64,000 bases of DNA from Nostoc sp. FACHB-110 (GCF_014697425.1 NZ_JACJRU010000007.1:152634-216633), one strand, 5' to 3'. Shown: positions 10,601 to 19,608, counted from the stretch's first letter. Numbers and translations are program-made. Notes: a model not told the origin generated them from the sequence alone.

Positions 10601-13600
10601 CTAAAAGTGGTATTGTTTCTTTAGTATGAACTTTGCCGTGCATTGTACATGATGCAGCTACAAAAAATATACTTGTTTTTAGTTCTAAAATATGCAGGTT
10701 TTCTACTAGATTTAAGGCTAATTTACCAAATTTATATGCTGAATCAATATCTTGAATAATACTGTTTAAAATTACTGCATAACAAACATAACCATAAGCT
10801 GAAAAAGGTGAATTTCCATAGTTTATCGATATATTCACCAGTTCACATATTACTAACGGAAACAATGTAGGAGCCGCTTGATAAGTAGGTGAACCCAGAC
10901 TAGTTAGCATTCTGGCTATTGCTAGTTTGTCTATATCTGTCATTAACCCTAGATTAATTAAGTCTTCTATTTGCTTGTTAGCTAAATTTGTTTCTGTTTG
11001 ATTAAGGCTTTGTTGAATATCTGACAAACTAGGCGATATAGGCAATCTAATATCTAGGAATTCTAGAGCTTGCAAACCAATTTTGACAGCTTCTAGCGGG
11101 CGCAGTTGGGCCATACAAGCTTGGATTTTTACCTCATATACTTTCATCTTTTGTAAGGGTATTTTTGCTTGTTGTAAAACAAGATTTACCCATTTATCCA
11201 TTTGTGCAAAATCACGGTTAAGGTAGGCTAATTCTACTGCTAACTCATAAATTGATAGTGTTAGTTGATATTGCTTTTGCCAACTTTCTGAGTTTAATAA
11301 CTTTAAGCCTTCTTTTAAATAGCGCATAGCCGACTCATAGGCGGCAGAGGTTTTCGCTTTCTGTGCAGCCATCAGGTTAAGTTCGACTAGCTGATATTTT
11401 TCTGAATCTGAGGTTAGTAAATCAAGACCATAATTTAGATGATTTACTAAATAAAATATGTTTTCTTTTCGCTCTTCTAAAGAAAATTTTTGCAGAAGTA
11501 ACTGCCCAATTTTGAGGTGAGTTTTTCTTTTTTGAATATCAGGAATTAAAGAATAAGAAGCTTGCTGTACGCGGTCATGCAAAAATTTATAGTTAATTTT
11601 TTGCTGTGTTTCTTCTAATTTTTCACTAATAACTAAAGGTATTTTATAAGATGAGTTGATAGGTAAAACTAAACCTACCTCTAAAGCTTCCCATAATTCT
11701 TTAGCTGTTTCCGATAAAGATTTTTGGTTAACAATACTCAAAATATCTAAACTAAATTTATCGCCTATACAAGCTGCTAACTTTAAAACTTTTTGTGTCG
11801 ATGACAATAGTTTTTGAATTTGATTCACCATCAATTCAACGACGTTATCAGTAATATCAATATTGCCCAATAGCTCAATATTCCACTCCCAACAACTTGT
11901 ATCAAAATTAAAAAATAACAAGTTATCTTGATAAAGTGATTTAAGTAGCTGGGTGACAAAAAATGGATTACCCTGAGTTTTTTGGAATACTAAATCTGCT
12001 AGTTGTTGAGAGTTTGCTACACAACTACGAAGTGTATCGTTAACTAATTGCTGAATATGTGACGGTTTCAACGGCTGGAGAACAATATTATTGTAATTAA
12101 CATCAGCTTTTTGTAATTCTTCTAAAATTAGTGCTAATTGATGAGTTGCATTTACCTCATTATCTCGATATGCTCCGATAATTAATAAATATTTGCTTTC
12201 TGAATCACTAATTAGTAGTTGAATTAATTTAAGAGAAGTGACATCTGCCCATTGTAAATCATCCAAAAAAATTACTAGGGGGTGTTGGGTTTGAGCAAAG
12301 ATATGAATAAATTGTTGAAATAACCTATTAAAGCGGTTTTGTGCTTCATTAATTCCTAATTGTGGTATTTCTGGCTGAGTCCCAATAATTTTGGCAACAT
12401 CAGGAATCACGTCAATAATAACTTTTCCATTTACCCCAACTGTTTCTAATATTTTTGTTTTCCAGTTAGCTATGTTTTCATCGCTTTCGGTTAATAGCTG
12501 ACGAATTAATTCTTGAAAAGCTTGAATTAAAGAAGCATAAGGTATATTGCGTTTATATTGGTCAAACTTTCCTGAAATAAAATAACCATGCTTGCCGATG
12601 ATAGGTTTATGAATTTCATTTACTAATGAAGATTTACCAATGCCTGAATAGCCACTAACTAGTACTAATTCGGCTGCACCAGAACTTACTCGCTCAAAGG
12701 CATTCATTAATTTACTAACTTCTTGCTCTCGACCATAAAGTTTTTGCGGAATAATAAATTGGCTAGATAAATCAAGTTGACCAACTACAAAATTTTCAAT
12801 TTTATCCGTTGCTTGCAGTTGATGTAAGCATAATTGTAAATCTGCTTTTAAACCTAAAGCATTTTGATATCTTTCTTCCGCAGTTTTTGCTAATAATTTC
12901 ATGACAATATCAGAAATTCCGAGTGGTATTTTATTATTTAATTCGTGTGGTGGAAGGGGAATTTTCGCAATATGTGAGTGAAGCAATTCTAATGGGTCAA
13001 CCGCAATAAAGGGTCGTCTACCAGTTAGCATTTCGTAAAATGTCACGCCTAAGGAGTAAAAATCAGTTCGATAGTCTATGGAACGGTTCATTCTCCCAGT
13101 TTGCTCAGGTGACATATAAGCCAGGCTACCTTCTAGCAAATTGAGGTCTTGAATAATTTGATTTTCTCTAGATAGGCGTGATGCAATGCTAAAGTCAATA
13201 ATTTTTATTTGATTTGTGTTGGGATTAATGAGGATATTATGAGGTTGAATGTCTTTATGAATAATATGATTTTGATGTAGCTGTGATATTGTTGTAGCTA
13301 ATTGAATAGCTATTGGCAAAAAATCTTTGATTTCTAAATTATGTGTACTAATAATATCTTTAAGTGTATCTCCAGCAAAATCTTGCAAGATAAGTGAGAC
13401 ACGATTTTGGATAGTTTCTAAAGCTATTGGTTGAATTACGCCTTCTATTTGTAGGGATTGTAATATTTGATATTCGTTTTTGATGTGGGCAATTTGCTCT
13501 ATAGAGGGATAATCAGCTTTGAGAGCTTTGATAATTACTGAGTTTTCTTCGGACTCTTTAAAAGCTTTATAAGTGCAGGTATTTATGCCATCAAAAATCA

Positions 13601-13637
13601 TTTTGATGAATGTGTAATCGGCAAGTATGTTACTCAT
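7602..13637 (-). CDS. Multi-domain Ser/Thr kinase / ATPase / GAF / histidine kinase / receiver
   Basis: A 2011-residue cyanobacterial multi-sensor kinase. Order: Ser/Thr kinase domain (about 8-270; catalytic loop HKDIQPHN near 127, activation segment DFS instead of DFG), an AAA-type ATPase (Walker A GYSGIGKSS near 330, Walker B LVIFLDDLQWAD), a long helical TPR-like region (about 700-1300), GAF (about 1330-1485), a coiled coil, HisKA with NMSHELRTPLNG near 1540, HATPase (DTGIGI, GTGLGLAIS) and a receiver (FMDLVMTGMDG, about 1790-1915), then a C-terminal helical tail. This layout is that of the HstK/Pkn-type proteins found mainly in filamentous cyanobacteria. The kinase glycine loop is weak, so Ser/Thr phosphorylation may be reduced. 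It is directly followed by, and overlaps, a second hybrid kinase. The ligand sensed is not predictable. Confidence 0.92.
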   Translation of the reverse strand: MSNILADYTFIKMIFDGINTCTYKAFKESEENSVIIKALKADYPSIEQIAHIKNEYQILQSLQIEGVIQPIALETIQNRVSLILQDFAGDTLKDIISTHNLEIKDFLPIAIQLATTISQLHQNHIIHKDIQPHNILINPNTNQIKIIDFSIASRLSRENQIIQDLNLLEGSLAYMSPEQTGRMNRSIDYRTDFYSLGVTFYEMLTGRRPFIAVDPLELLHSHIAKIPLPPHELNNKIPLGISDIVMKLLAKTAEERYQNALGLKADLQLCLHQLQATDKIENFVVGQLDLSSQFIIPQKLYGREQEVSKLMNAFERVSSGAAELVLVSGYSGIGKSSLVNEIHKPIIGKHGYFISGKFDQYKRNIPYASLIQAFQELIRQLLTESDENIANWKTKILETVGVNGKVIIDVIPDVAKIIGTQPEIPQLGINEAQNRFNRLFQQFIHIFAQTQHPLVIFLDDLQWADVTSLKLIQLLISDSESKYLLIIGAYRDNEVNATHQLALILEELQKADVNYNNIVLQPLKPSHIQQLVNDTLRSCVANSQQLADLVFQKTQGNPFFVTQLLKSLYQDNLLFFNFDTSCWEWNIELLGNIDITDNVVELMVNQIQKLLSSTQKVLKLAACIGDKFSLDILSIVNQKSLSETAKELWEALEVGLVLPINSSYKIPLVISEKLEETQQKINYKFLHDRVQQASYSLIPDIQKRKTHLKIGQLLLQKFSLEERKENIFYLVNHLNYGLDLLTSDSEKYQLVELNLMAAQKAKTSAAYESAMRYLKEGLKLLNSESWQKQYQLTLSIYELAVELAYLNRDFAQMDKWVNLVLQQAKIPLQKMKVYEVKIQACMAQLRPLEAVKIGLQALEFLDIRLPISPSLSDIQQSLNQTETNLANKQIEDLINLGLMTDIDKLAIARMLTSLGSPTYQAAPTLFPLVICELVNISINYGNSPFSAYGYVCYAVILNSIIQDIDSAYKFGKLALNLVENLHILELKTSIFFVAASCTMHGKVHTKETIPLLDYAYSIGLENGQFEYACYAAAQKCQHLYFMGEELPSLAKEMSSISEVLSKLKQENAFIWNNIFYQAVISLQQTDANQCCLLDEVYNEYKALLQTANDRTGIHFFYLNKLILCYLFGSYQQAAQYSLQAEQYLDGVKAFLDVPVFYFYDSLAQLAIYHLTSNEQQKHLLGKVDDNQEKMQVWANNAPMNFQHKYELVEAEKARVLGHYWQAMEYYDKAIAGAREYGYIQEEALANELAARFYFECGKDKVAQTYLLDAYYGYGKWGAIAKLRNLEVTYPQIFSRLSAQTTPNLAKNPILKANIHESFDLATVIKASQALSEEIVFDKLLAKLMQIVLENAGAETGYLILERGGNLFIEASGSFGKSEINLQQSTPGELSQQLSVYIINYVYRTRESIVLNDASREGIFTTDSYIVQHQPKSILCSPIIHQGKLIGILYLENKLIAGAFTPQRIEILQLLSSQAAISLENARLYNELEEYNKTLAVKVEERTLQLQDKNLQLQQQIKDRQKAEELAASANSAKSEFLANMSHELRTPLNGILGYTQIFQADNSLTAQQKNGINIIHQCGEHLLTLINDILDISKIEARKMELYLQDFNFLAFLAGIVEICRIRAEQKGISLIYQPLDPLPSRVCADDKRLRQVLMNLLSNAVKFTAKGNITFKVGYVNQDEKWITNPAISNEANCQIRFQVEDTGIGIAPEQLEEIFLPFKQVGDNSLKTEGTGLGLAISRQLVQMMGSDLYVTSELGKGSIFWLDLELPEVLQHTKVNVNELNIIGFAGAKRKIMVVDDKWANRSVLVNILEPLGFTVAEATDGLDCLHKVPDFQPDLIFMDLVMTGMDGFEATRRLRLLQNFKEVIVIAVSASVFEFNQQESRKVGCDDFLPKPIQKAELLEKLQLHLRLEWVYEDKSKIKDIKQASKSSTNILNWTSQTPIVTPSASELAILLDLAMRGDLKSIAERAIKLEEMDEELQPFARYLYQLAKGFKGKQILEFLQKYSEAV

Positions 13638-14251
13638 TTTATTTTAATCACTTGAGTGAGATTAATTTTTAAATCAGAGAGAAAAAGTTATTGCGGGATT
13701 AGCTAAATAGTTTTTGACAGTTGCATAAATGCGAGTTTAATTAGGATTTTTAATCAAAATTAAAGATTAATTCTTTGCGTCTCGCAAGAAACAAAATTTA
13801 TATCGCTAATCAGCAATGCTTAATTCCTAAATGTTTATGATTGTTTGTCGCCTAGTTTTTCTAAGTTTAGGGTAGATAATGATACTTGCTCGACCACTAT
13901 TATTTTAAAATTTTGTAATGCGAACTGCCGAATTTTAGTAGCTATTTTTTAAATGTTAATTCAATGTTAAATTTTACTGTGATTTAAATCGGAAAATATC
14001 ATTAATTTCTGACATATTAATCAGAGTTAGGCTTAATTTTTGCTTAGAGAATAAAAAAGTAAAGTTTTACTGTAATATTGTTACAAAAACTTATATATAA
14101 GTAGAAAGGCGTAAAAAAACGAAGTATGTAACTAAAAGTAAAGTTGCCTCAAACCTTCTTTCCTCCTGCCTGCCCACCCCACAAAATGAATAACTGATTT
14201 CTTGGAAATCCCTAGGAGTCCCATAGTTCAATATAAATAGATTCTAAAACT
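13638..14251. other. AT-rich leader of the kinase operon
   Basis: About 600 bases between the giant kinase start and a hairpin belonging to the next minus-strand gene. No coding potential was recognised. It is AT-rich and likely includes the promoter of the kinase pair; no defined operator could be picked out. Confidence 0.4.
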
Positions 14252-14287
14252 GAAGCGGTAGTAACGTTTTTAACGCACTACCGCTTC
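14252..14287 (-). terminator. Terminator after small membrane protein gene
   Basis: An 11-base perfect stem, GAAGCGGTAGT paired with ACTACCGCTTC, with a nested CGTT/AACG inner stem. On the minus strand it is followed by AGTTTTAG, a modest T-run. It lies about 75 bases past the stop of the gene at 14364-14552. Confidence 0.65.
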
Positions 14288-14363
14288 GTTGACATTGTTA
14301 TTGAGATGGGTGAATCCTGTTAAAATTGCTGACTTACCGCAATAAGCTGGCTAGTTTACTAGT

Positions 14364-14552
14364 TTACTCTGCGTTTCTGTCCAGTTGGTATGTCAGGGGT
14401 TGCTGATTATTTTGCACATTGTTAGAGGAATAATGGCCAATGACAAACACTGGTAAGGTTAAAGTTAACAGAGCGATCGCGGTTCCCACAATGTCTGCCA
14501 TACGTTGGGAGTATGTATCGTTTGGGTTGGCAGACTGACTATTTGAATCCAT
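14364..14552 (-). CDS. Small single-pass membrane protein, function unknown
   Basis: A 62-residue protein. A polar N-terminus (SNSQSANPNDTYSQRMADI) leads into one hydrophobic segment (about 23-41, VGTAIALLTLTLPVFVIG) and a polar Gln/Asn-rich tail. It has its own leader and a strong downstream hairpin, which supports a genuine monocistronic gene. I did not recognise a named family; size and topology resemble small thylakoid or plasma membrane proteins of cyanobacteria, but that is an inference. HIP1 within the coding sequence is consistent with native chromosomal origin. Confidence 0.6.
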   Translation of the reverse strand: MDSNSQSANPNDTYSQRMADIVGTAIALLTLTLPVFVIGHYSSNNVQNNQQPLTYQLDRNAE

Positions 14553-15335
14553 ACAAATTTGAAATTATTCAACTCACTTGATTGATGTTTTCTCTGAAAG
14601 AGAGCCTTAAGGCTATCTTAGCGATTTTTTCCTGGCTACTGTGTAGCAGTCAAAAATATGAACCACTTTGGCTAGTGTCATAACAATAATTTTATCTCCG
14701 ACAATCTTGATACAAGGTTACAGGTGAACATTTCGGAATTGGCTAAGTGGTTAATATGTTACGCTTCGTTGCTATACAATGTCATCTTTGGGTTAAGCAA
14801 TGGTTAATAAAAAGCATCAAAGAATACATTTTTTTTTACCCACATAGCTTAATTTTTAGCTTACTAAACAGAGATTTGCTAATATTGTAACATCTGAAAA
14901 TATTTAGCCAATGCTGGTTTTCCAGATTCAGATGATTTTTATCGCCGTTTCTCCATACCGAAATAATACTGAACTAATTTAGGGTTTAATCTAGTTCACT
15001 AAGCTTGGCTGTACAGCAATTTCGGGTTAGTCAAATATAGGTAATCAGGCTGTTGTAACCATAAAATTTTTCCAAATTAGCACCTACATAACTACTTAAG
15101 TGAACGTTAGTTATACCATGTTCACCTGCAAAATGAAGTTGTTAACTTTGCATAATAGTGTTATGTAATATTACTTTGAGTTTGTCAATCTATATCTAGG
15201 TAGAGTGAGAATACCTGTGCGATCGCTCAATATTTTATATCTACGACTAATGGCTAATTTTTTATTTAAATCTGTCAAACGATATACTTAATATTAAGAA
15301 TATAGATAATCTTCCATACAAATCAGGGCAATAAA
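14553..15335. other. Long intergenic region, AT-rich
   Basis: About 780 bases with no recognisable gene on either strand. Two GGTGAAC/GTTCACC-like patches (near 14720 and 15120) are present, but their spacing is too large to call a hairpin. No RNA gene of known type was recognised. Confidence 0.35.
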
Positions 15336-15361
15336 AAACCGCCACTACATTAGGGCGGTTT
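15336..15361 (-). terminator. Rho-independent terminator for DUF362 gene
   Basis: An 8-base stem AAACCGCC / GGCGGTTT with a 10-base loop. Read on the minus strand it is followed by a run of T (TTTTTTATTG), the classical layout. It lies about 100 bases past the stop of the DUF362 gene; the bases between hold no gene. Confidence 0.75.
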
Positions 15362-15459
15362 GGTTAAGCAATCGGAGGGTATTTACAGATTACTTCGCTA
15401 ATTGTGCTGTTGTTGTAGCAGAATTGGCACTTGCCTATTTAGCAAAATTGCAAAATAAA

Positions 15460-16431
15460 CTAACCTTTACCATAAGCACTCATAGGTTCTTTGATGAATC
15501 GAATGTAAAGGTGTTTAAATGTTGATCTAATAACACGCGGCATCGCAAAATCAATTGGCATTAGTTTATCGGGTAAACGCCAATCTGTAATTTGTAATAA
15601 ATCAGGATGTAAATTAGGAAACTCGATTTCAGCTAATTCAGGGCAAATATTTAGTCGTTGAGCAGCCGCAACAGTTGGAACTTGATGCGGTGGTACATTC
15701 AGCACTTCTAACATTGCCCTATCTAAAGCGAATACATTGGTAGCAGCAGCCAAAACGCCCAATTCCCGGGGTTCTCCAGCACTGGGGCCATTTCCTTCGT
15801 GGCCAATAATGCCATCCAAAATAGTTAAATCTGGGTTAATTGCCTTAGCTGTTTCGACTAACATTTCGCCAAAACGGTTAGCATCTTTTCCGGCTTCCAT
15901 ATGCCACCAAGCTTTCATTTTACCGGGAACACAACCAAACAAATTTTTTACGCCCAATGTTAAAGTTAGCTGCATATGTGATTTAACTTTGGGCAAATTA
16001 ATAATCACATCAGCTTCCATTGCTTCTTTGCAAAGTAGCAGATGATTGAAATTTTCACTGACTGTTTGGTAACGCTTACCGTGAAATTCGCTGATTGAAA
16101 GATTGAGTTCTTCTATTAAAGGTAGATAGCCATTGGCAATTGCTACACCCCTAGCACTACCAAAAGCTGGACTATCCCCTAAAAAAGGTTTACCGCCTGC
16201 TGCAATTACCAATTTGGCAACTTCATAAACCAGTTCAGCGCGGGTAGTGCATTCTTTTGTCGGACGTGCGCCAGTTAGAAGGTTAGGCTTGAGTAATACT
16301 TTTTGTCCTGGTTTGACAAAAGCGGCTATTCCCCCAAGCGGTTCTAGCAAAGTAATTAAGGATTCCCGTAAAGCTTCGCTCTCGTATGAAGTAGCCCTGA
16401 TTAAGCTGACAGAGGGTTTTTGAGTCTGCAT
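15460..16431 (-). CDS. DUF362 domain protein
   Basis: A 323-residue protein of the DUF362 family. Recognisable blocks are KPGQKVLLKPNLL near residue 40, the GDSPAFGS segment near 90, the INLPKVKSHMQLTLTLGVKNLFG block near 145-165 and the DGIIGHEGNGPSAGEPR block near 215. Many DUF362 proteins carry a C-terminal 2x4Fe-4S ferredoxin part; this one has no CxxCxxC cluster, so it is the short form. The family is of uncertain biochemical role. It is monocistronic, with a terminator at 15336-15361 and a long upstream spacer shared with the divergent unknown island at 16838. Confidence 0.8.
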   Translation of the reverse strand: MQTQKPSVSLIRATSYESEALRESLITLLEPLGGIAAFVKPGQKVLLKPNLLTGARPTKECTTRAELVYEVAKLVIAAGGKPFLGDSPAFGSARGVAIANGYLPLIEELNLSISEFHGKRYQTVSENFNHLLLCKEAMEADVIINLPKVKSHMQLTLTLGVKNLFGCVPGKMKAWWHMEAGKDANRFGEMLVETAKAINPDLTILDGIIGHEGNGPSAGEPRELGVLAAATNVFALDRAMLEVLNVPPHQVPTVAAAQRLNICPELAEIEFPNLHPDLLQITDWRLPDKLMPIDFAMPRVIRSTFKHLYIRFIKEPMSAYGKG

Positions 16432-16837
16432 GGGTAGATAATTGCGTTTAAGTGATTCAGTAATTGTAAGTGCTGTATCTATTTGCCAAAAGCAAGAATA
16501 ACGAGCAGATTAGCACGTTAGGTTTGATGCCAATAATATTTTCGCCGAATTGAGTCTGAGCGATCGCACTCAAGCACTTGTCACCCCATCAAAAATTTGC
16601 AGTTTCTCGACCTCACATTTTGATAGGTTTAAAACCCAACATTCCGCTAGGGACAATTTAGGGTTAATTTTTTATTCTTAAGCTATCAACTTAATTTTGG
16701 TTGATACGAATATGAGGAGTGCAAGCAAAATACTTGGAATGGGGAAATCATATAATTCAACAAAAGATTACTTTTGTTAATTAAGAAGTTGTTACTTTAA
16801 GTAAATAGCGAATATTACACGATGGAGATATTCATTT
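16432..16837. other. Divergent intergenic region
   Basis: About 400 bases between the minus-strand DUF362 gene and the plus-strand unknown island. It must hold both promoters. HIP1 occurs near 16560. A GATGGAGA ribosome binding site sits 10-15 bases before the ATG at 16838. No operator was identified. Confidence 0.4.
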
Positions 16838-17392
16838 ATGAACTTTTTCAATCACGAAGAAAATTCTCAATTAATTGGATATAAAGTTATTCTTGAGCAA
16901 TTGACTGTAAAAGAATGGAAACAACTTATTAGTAAAAATTTAATTAGCATAGATACAAAAGTATGCCAAGAAGGCTCTGACACTAGGTGGACTAGTGCCG
17001 GAAAAATTCCCAAACTTTCTAATTACTTTCGTAAGATAAATATTTTGGATTCATTAAATTCATTTTCCGATGCTATTAAATCAATTTTTAATGAATTAGA
17101 TGAATTTTGTCAAACTCTTGTTGGAGAAAAGCTAATAATTCCAAATCAACTATATGAAACTTTGGAAGATTATTTAAATGAAGATACTGATGACGTAGCC
17201 TTAACTATTGGTAAAGTTAATGGTCAACCTGTATTTATTGTGTTGCTGATTTCAAAAGGGCAGCCACCTATTATTAAAGAGGAAATTCCAATTGATATTG
17301 ATACTAGCCAATGGAGTAATCAAAGTATACGTAACTGGCCGGAAACAGGTTCTAGAAAGGCAAAGGTTTGGAATATAAAACGTTATAACTAA
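16838..17392 (+). CDS. Unknown protein with GYF_2-like N-terminal domain
   Basis: A 184-residue protein that I do not recognise as a named family. Residues about 12-65 (GYKVILEQLTVKEWKQLI, then IDTKVCQEGSDTRWTSAG and KIPKLSNYF) resemble the GYF_2/DUF4339 fold, a small protein-interaction or membrane-tethering module in which the Trp and the G-x-I-P-x-L ending are typical. The rest is acidic and predicted to be mixed alpha/beta, with no catalytic motif visible. It has no signal peptide or membrane segment. It is 25 bases upstream of the next gene and both use the same GATGGAGA Shine-Dalgarno sequence, so they are probably one operon. Base composition is AT-richer than the metabolic genes on either side, suggesting acquisition by transfer. 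Confidence 0.6.
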   Translation: MNFFNHEENSQLIGYKVILEQLTVKEWKQLISKNLISIDTKVCQEGSDTRWTSAGKIPKLSNYFRKINILDSLNSFSDAIKSIFNELDEFCQTLVGEKLIIPNQLYETLEDYLNEDTDDVALTIGKVNGQPVFIVLLISKGQPPIIKEEIPIDIDTSQWSNQSIRNWPETGSRKAKVWNIKRYN

Positions 17393-17417
17393 TTGCTTTA
17401 GATGGAGAATATGCACT

Positions 17418-17807
17418 ATGGATTTTTTAGATGATTTTTTCAATTTTATTGGAAATGCTTGGGATGAATTTAGTTATTGGTTGGATTCTGTTATTAGCAA
17501 AATAATTGATTCAGTCACAGGTTGGATAAAATCTATCCATAATCTTATTAAGCGAAATGATATTATTGTATCAACAGGGCCAGAAAGTTTTCGAGTTTCA
17601 CAAAATGCACTTCAAGATGAATTGAAAAAAAACAATGTTCAGGTACAAGAAATGAATGATAGTAATAAAGCAGCAATATTAGATCAGCTTGTACTATCTG
17701 CGAAAAGAGAAAATGAGCATTCAGTACCTTTAACATTAAATGAAAGAGATAAATGGCAAAATTACACGTATAACAAGGCAAAAATGTATGTAGTAACGAA
17801 TAAATAA
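17418..17807 (+). CDS. Small helical protein of unknown function
   Basis: A 129-residue protein. Its N-terminal 45 residues are strongly amphipathic (DFLDDFFNFIGNAWDEF, then YWLDSVISKIIDSV and WIKSIHNLI), as in membrane-surface or self-assembling helices. The remaining part is charged, with a polar helix (LQDELKKNNVQVQEMN) and a Tyr-rich end. No family was recognised. It starts 25 bases after the GYF_2-like gene with a matching ribosome binding site. A MITE now lies between it and the AAA+ ATPase gene, so the three were probably closer together once. A membrane-active effector role would be pure speculation. Confidence 0.55.
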   Translation: MDFLDDFFNFIGNAWDEFSYWLDSVISKIIDSVTGWIKSIHNLIKRNDIIVSTGPESFRVSQNALQDELKKNNVQVQEMNDSNKAAILDQLVLSAKRENEHSVPLTLNERDKWQNYTYNKAKMYVVTNK

Positions 17808-17838
17808 TTATGATTTTTTATTCCGAATAGTTAAGTAA

Positions 17839-18002
17839 GAGGATGTTTTAAAAGTATTGTTGTTAACATCAAAATCTGAAAAACCTAACCCCCCTAGCCC
17901 CTAACACTCACGAGCAATTAGGAGTTTCAAGGCCTCTCTCATTGTCGGGGAGAGGTTTGGAGAGTGGTTTTTAGTATTTTTCATGACTTTACAAACATCC
18001 TC
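17839..18002. mobile_element. MITE (short copy) with TAA target duplication
   Basis: A 164-base non-coding element with inverted ends: left GAGGATGTTTTAAAAGT (17839-17855) and right end whose complement reads GAGGATGTTTGTAAAGT (17986-18002), 15 of 17 matching. It is flanked by TAA on both sides (17836-17838 and 18003-18005). The interior contains C/T-rich and G/A-rich patches that can pair. A second element with the same ends is at 48834-49158. TNA duplications and GAG ends fit mobilisation by an IS5-group (IS1031/ISL2-like) transposase. Confidence 0.75.
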
Positions 18003-18229
18003 TAAGATTATCTGAATAAATAACAGGTAACATCTACTTTGAGAAGAAATACCGAAAAATTATGTATCGTGGCTAAAAATACACAATCGAACTCGGTAGA
18101 TTATATTGAGCTTAGGAAGACAGAATTTATGTGCTGAAAGTGGATGTAAGCTTATAAGCAGCTCAAGCTTTAATAAAAAATCTTGATTGCAGTGAATAGA
18201 AACAAATTTTCATATATGAGGTTCAAAAA

Positions 18230-19513
18230 ATGAAATTTATTTCACTTTTCCCTACTGAACATAGTACTGAGATAGATAAATTTGTGAGAAAGCAACTAGA
18301 ATACTATTTAAAAGATAATCAATATACACATATACTATTTGCTCCTTCAGTAAAAGACACAGAAATATTGATGAGAGGTGGTACGCAATTATCTTTGATT
18401 TCTAGAAAAAGCCCATTTTCACATCTTCGTAGTGATCTGCGAGAAATTAGCGTTTCAGGACATATTTCCAAAGAACAGGGTAATGAAATTCTGAAGGCCC
18501 TATTGAGTGAACCATTAAAAAATGAAAGAGTTGGAAGTACACTACATATTCATTTAGCAAATTATCATCCTATAGAAGGTGAAGACAATAATCCTATTTC
18601 AAGTACAGAAGAAAAAAGTGAGTTAAATTTGTTTGAGATAATTGAACCTCAAGCCACAATGGATGATTTGATACTACCAGAAGATTTAAAAAAAAGGATA
18701 TTGAGAAATTTAATCATAATTAAACATCAGCACATTTTATTTGATCAATGGGGACTAAAAGATATTGCAGGATTTAAAAATAAATTAGCTGTGTCACTAA
18801 ATTTGGTGGGTTTGCCAGGTACAGGTAAAACTTTTGCGGCTGAAGCCATAGCTAAAAAACTGAATAAGTCATTAATGGTTGTTAACTATGCTGGTTTAGA
18901 ATCTAAGTATGTAGGTGATACTTCAAAACATATCAAGATCGTTTTTGAGGAAGCCTCAAAAAATGATGCTGTTTTATTTTTTGATGAAGCAGATTCTTTT
19001 TTGGGAAGACGTGTGGAAGATGTTCAGCAGTCCTATGATACTGCTGTCAATAACACCCGTTCGGTAATGCTGATAGAATTGGCTAAGTTTAATGGAGTAA
19101 TTTTATTTGCTACAAATCTGGTATCTAATTATGACCCTGCTTTTCGCAGGCGCATATTAGATCATATTGAGTTTCCTTTGCCAGATGAAAAGGGTAGGGC
19201 AATAATTTTAGAGAAACATACGCCTACTAATTTACCAGGACACCAACAATTAGACTTTCAACTTTTGGCAGCAAAATCGGAGGGCTTTTCTGGTTCTGAT
19301 CTAGCAAATGTAGTCTATAAGTCCTGCATTACTCTACTAGAAAAATTTGATCGTGGTTTGCAAGAAATTATATCTACAGAGGAATACTTGAAAGCAATTG
19401 ATGAAGTTAAGCAGAGCCGAAGGTTGATTAGAGATTCAATCAGGCTAAAAGAAGTAACAGCGGATGAAATTTATGAAGAAATGTCGAAAGAAGAACAAGT
19501 CTCAACAAATTGA
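18230..19513 (+). CDS. AAA+ ATPase of the FtsH/SpoVK/Cdc48-like class, no protease domain
   Basis: A 427-residue protein. Residues 1-120 are a unique N-terminal domain with no recognised match. Residues about 150-400 are a AAA+ module: Walker A GLPGTGKT (194-201), pore-loop candidate SKYVGD near 225, Walker B AVLFFDEAD (247-255), sensor 1 LFATN near 293-297 and an arginine-finger segment PAFRRRI near 303-309, then a C-terminal helical lid (SGSDLANVVYKS). There is no HExxH, so it is not an FtsH protease but an unfoldase/remodeller. A GAGG ribosome binding site precedes the ATG. It follows the two unknown genes after a MITE insertion. It probably remodels a dedicated partner; the neighbours are candidates. 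The specific job is unknown. Confidence 0.75.
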   Translation: MKFISLFPTEHSTEIDKFVRKQLEYYLKDNQYTHILFAPSVKDTEILMRGGTQLSLISRKSPFSHLRSDLREISVSGHISKEQGNEILKALLSEPLKNERVGSTLHIHLANYHPIEGEDNNPISSTEEKSELNLFEIIEPQATMDDLILPEDLKKRILRNLIIIKHQHILFDQWGLKDIAGFKNKLAVSLNLVGLPGTGKTFAAEAIAKKLNKSLMVVNYAGLESKYVGDTSKHIKIVFEEASKNDAVLFFDEADSFLGRRVEDVQQSYDTAVNNTRSVMLIELAKFNGVILFATNLVSNYDPAFRRRILDHIEFPLPDEKGRAIILEKHTPTNLPGHQQLDFQLLAAKSEGFSGSDLANVVYKSCITLLEKFDRGLQEIISTEEYLKAIDEVKQSRRLIRDSIRLKEVTADEIYEEMSKEEQVSTN

Positions 19514-19608
19514 ATGAATAATCTGTAAACACCGATCGCATTCCTTCAGATAGTTTGACAACAAGCGATCGCACCTCCAATAATCAGACTTTTGTAAAAG
19601 CGATCGCT

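Noticed and set aside
14100..15300. Possible small RNA or tRNA genes in the long intergenic stretches.
   Set aside because: No cloverleaf, CCA end or known RNA motif was recognised; the GGTGAAC/GTTCACC patches are about 400 bases apart.
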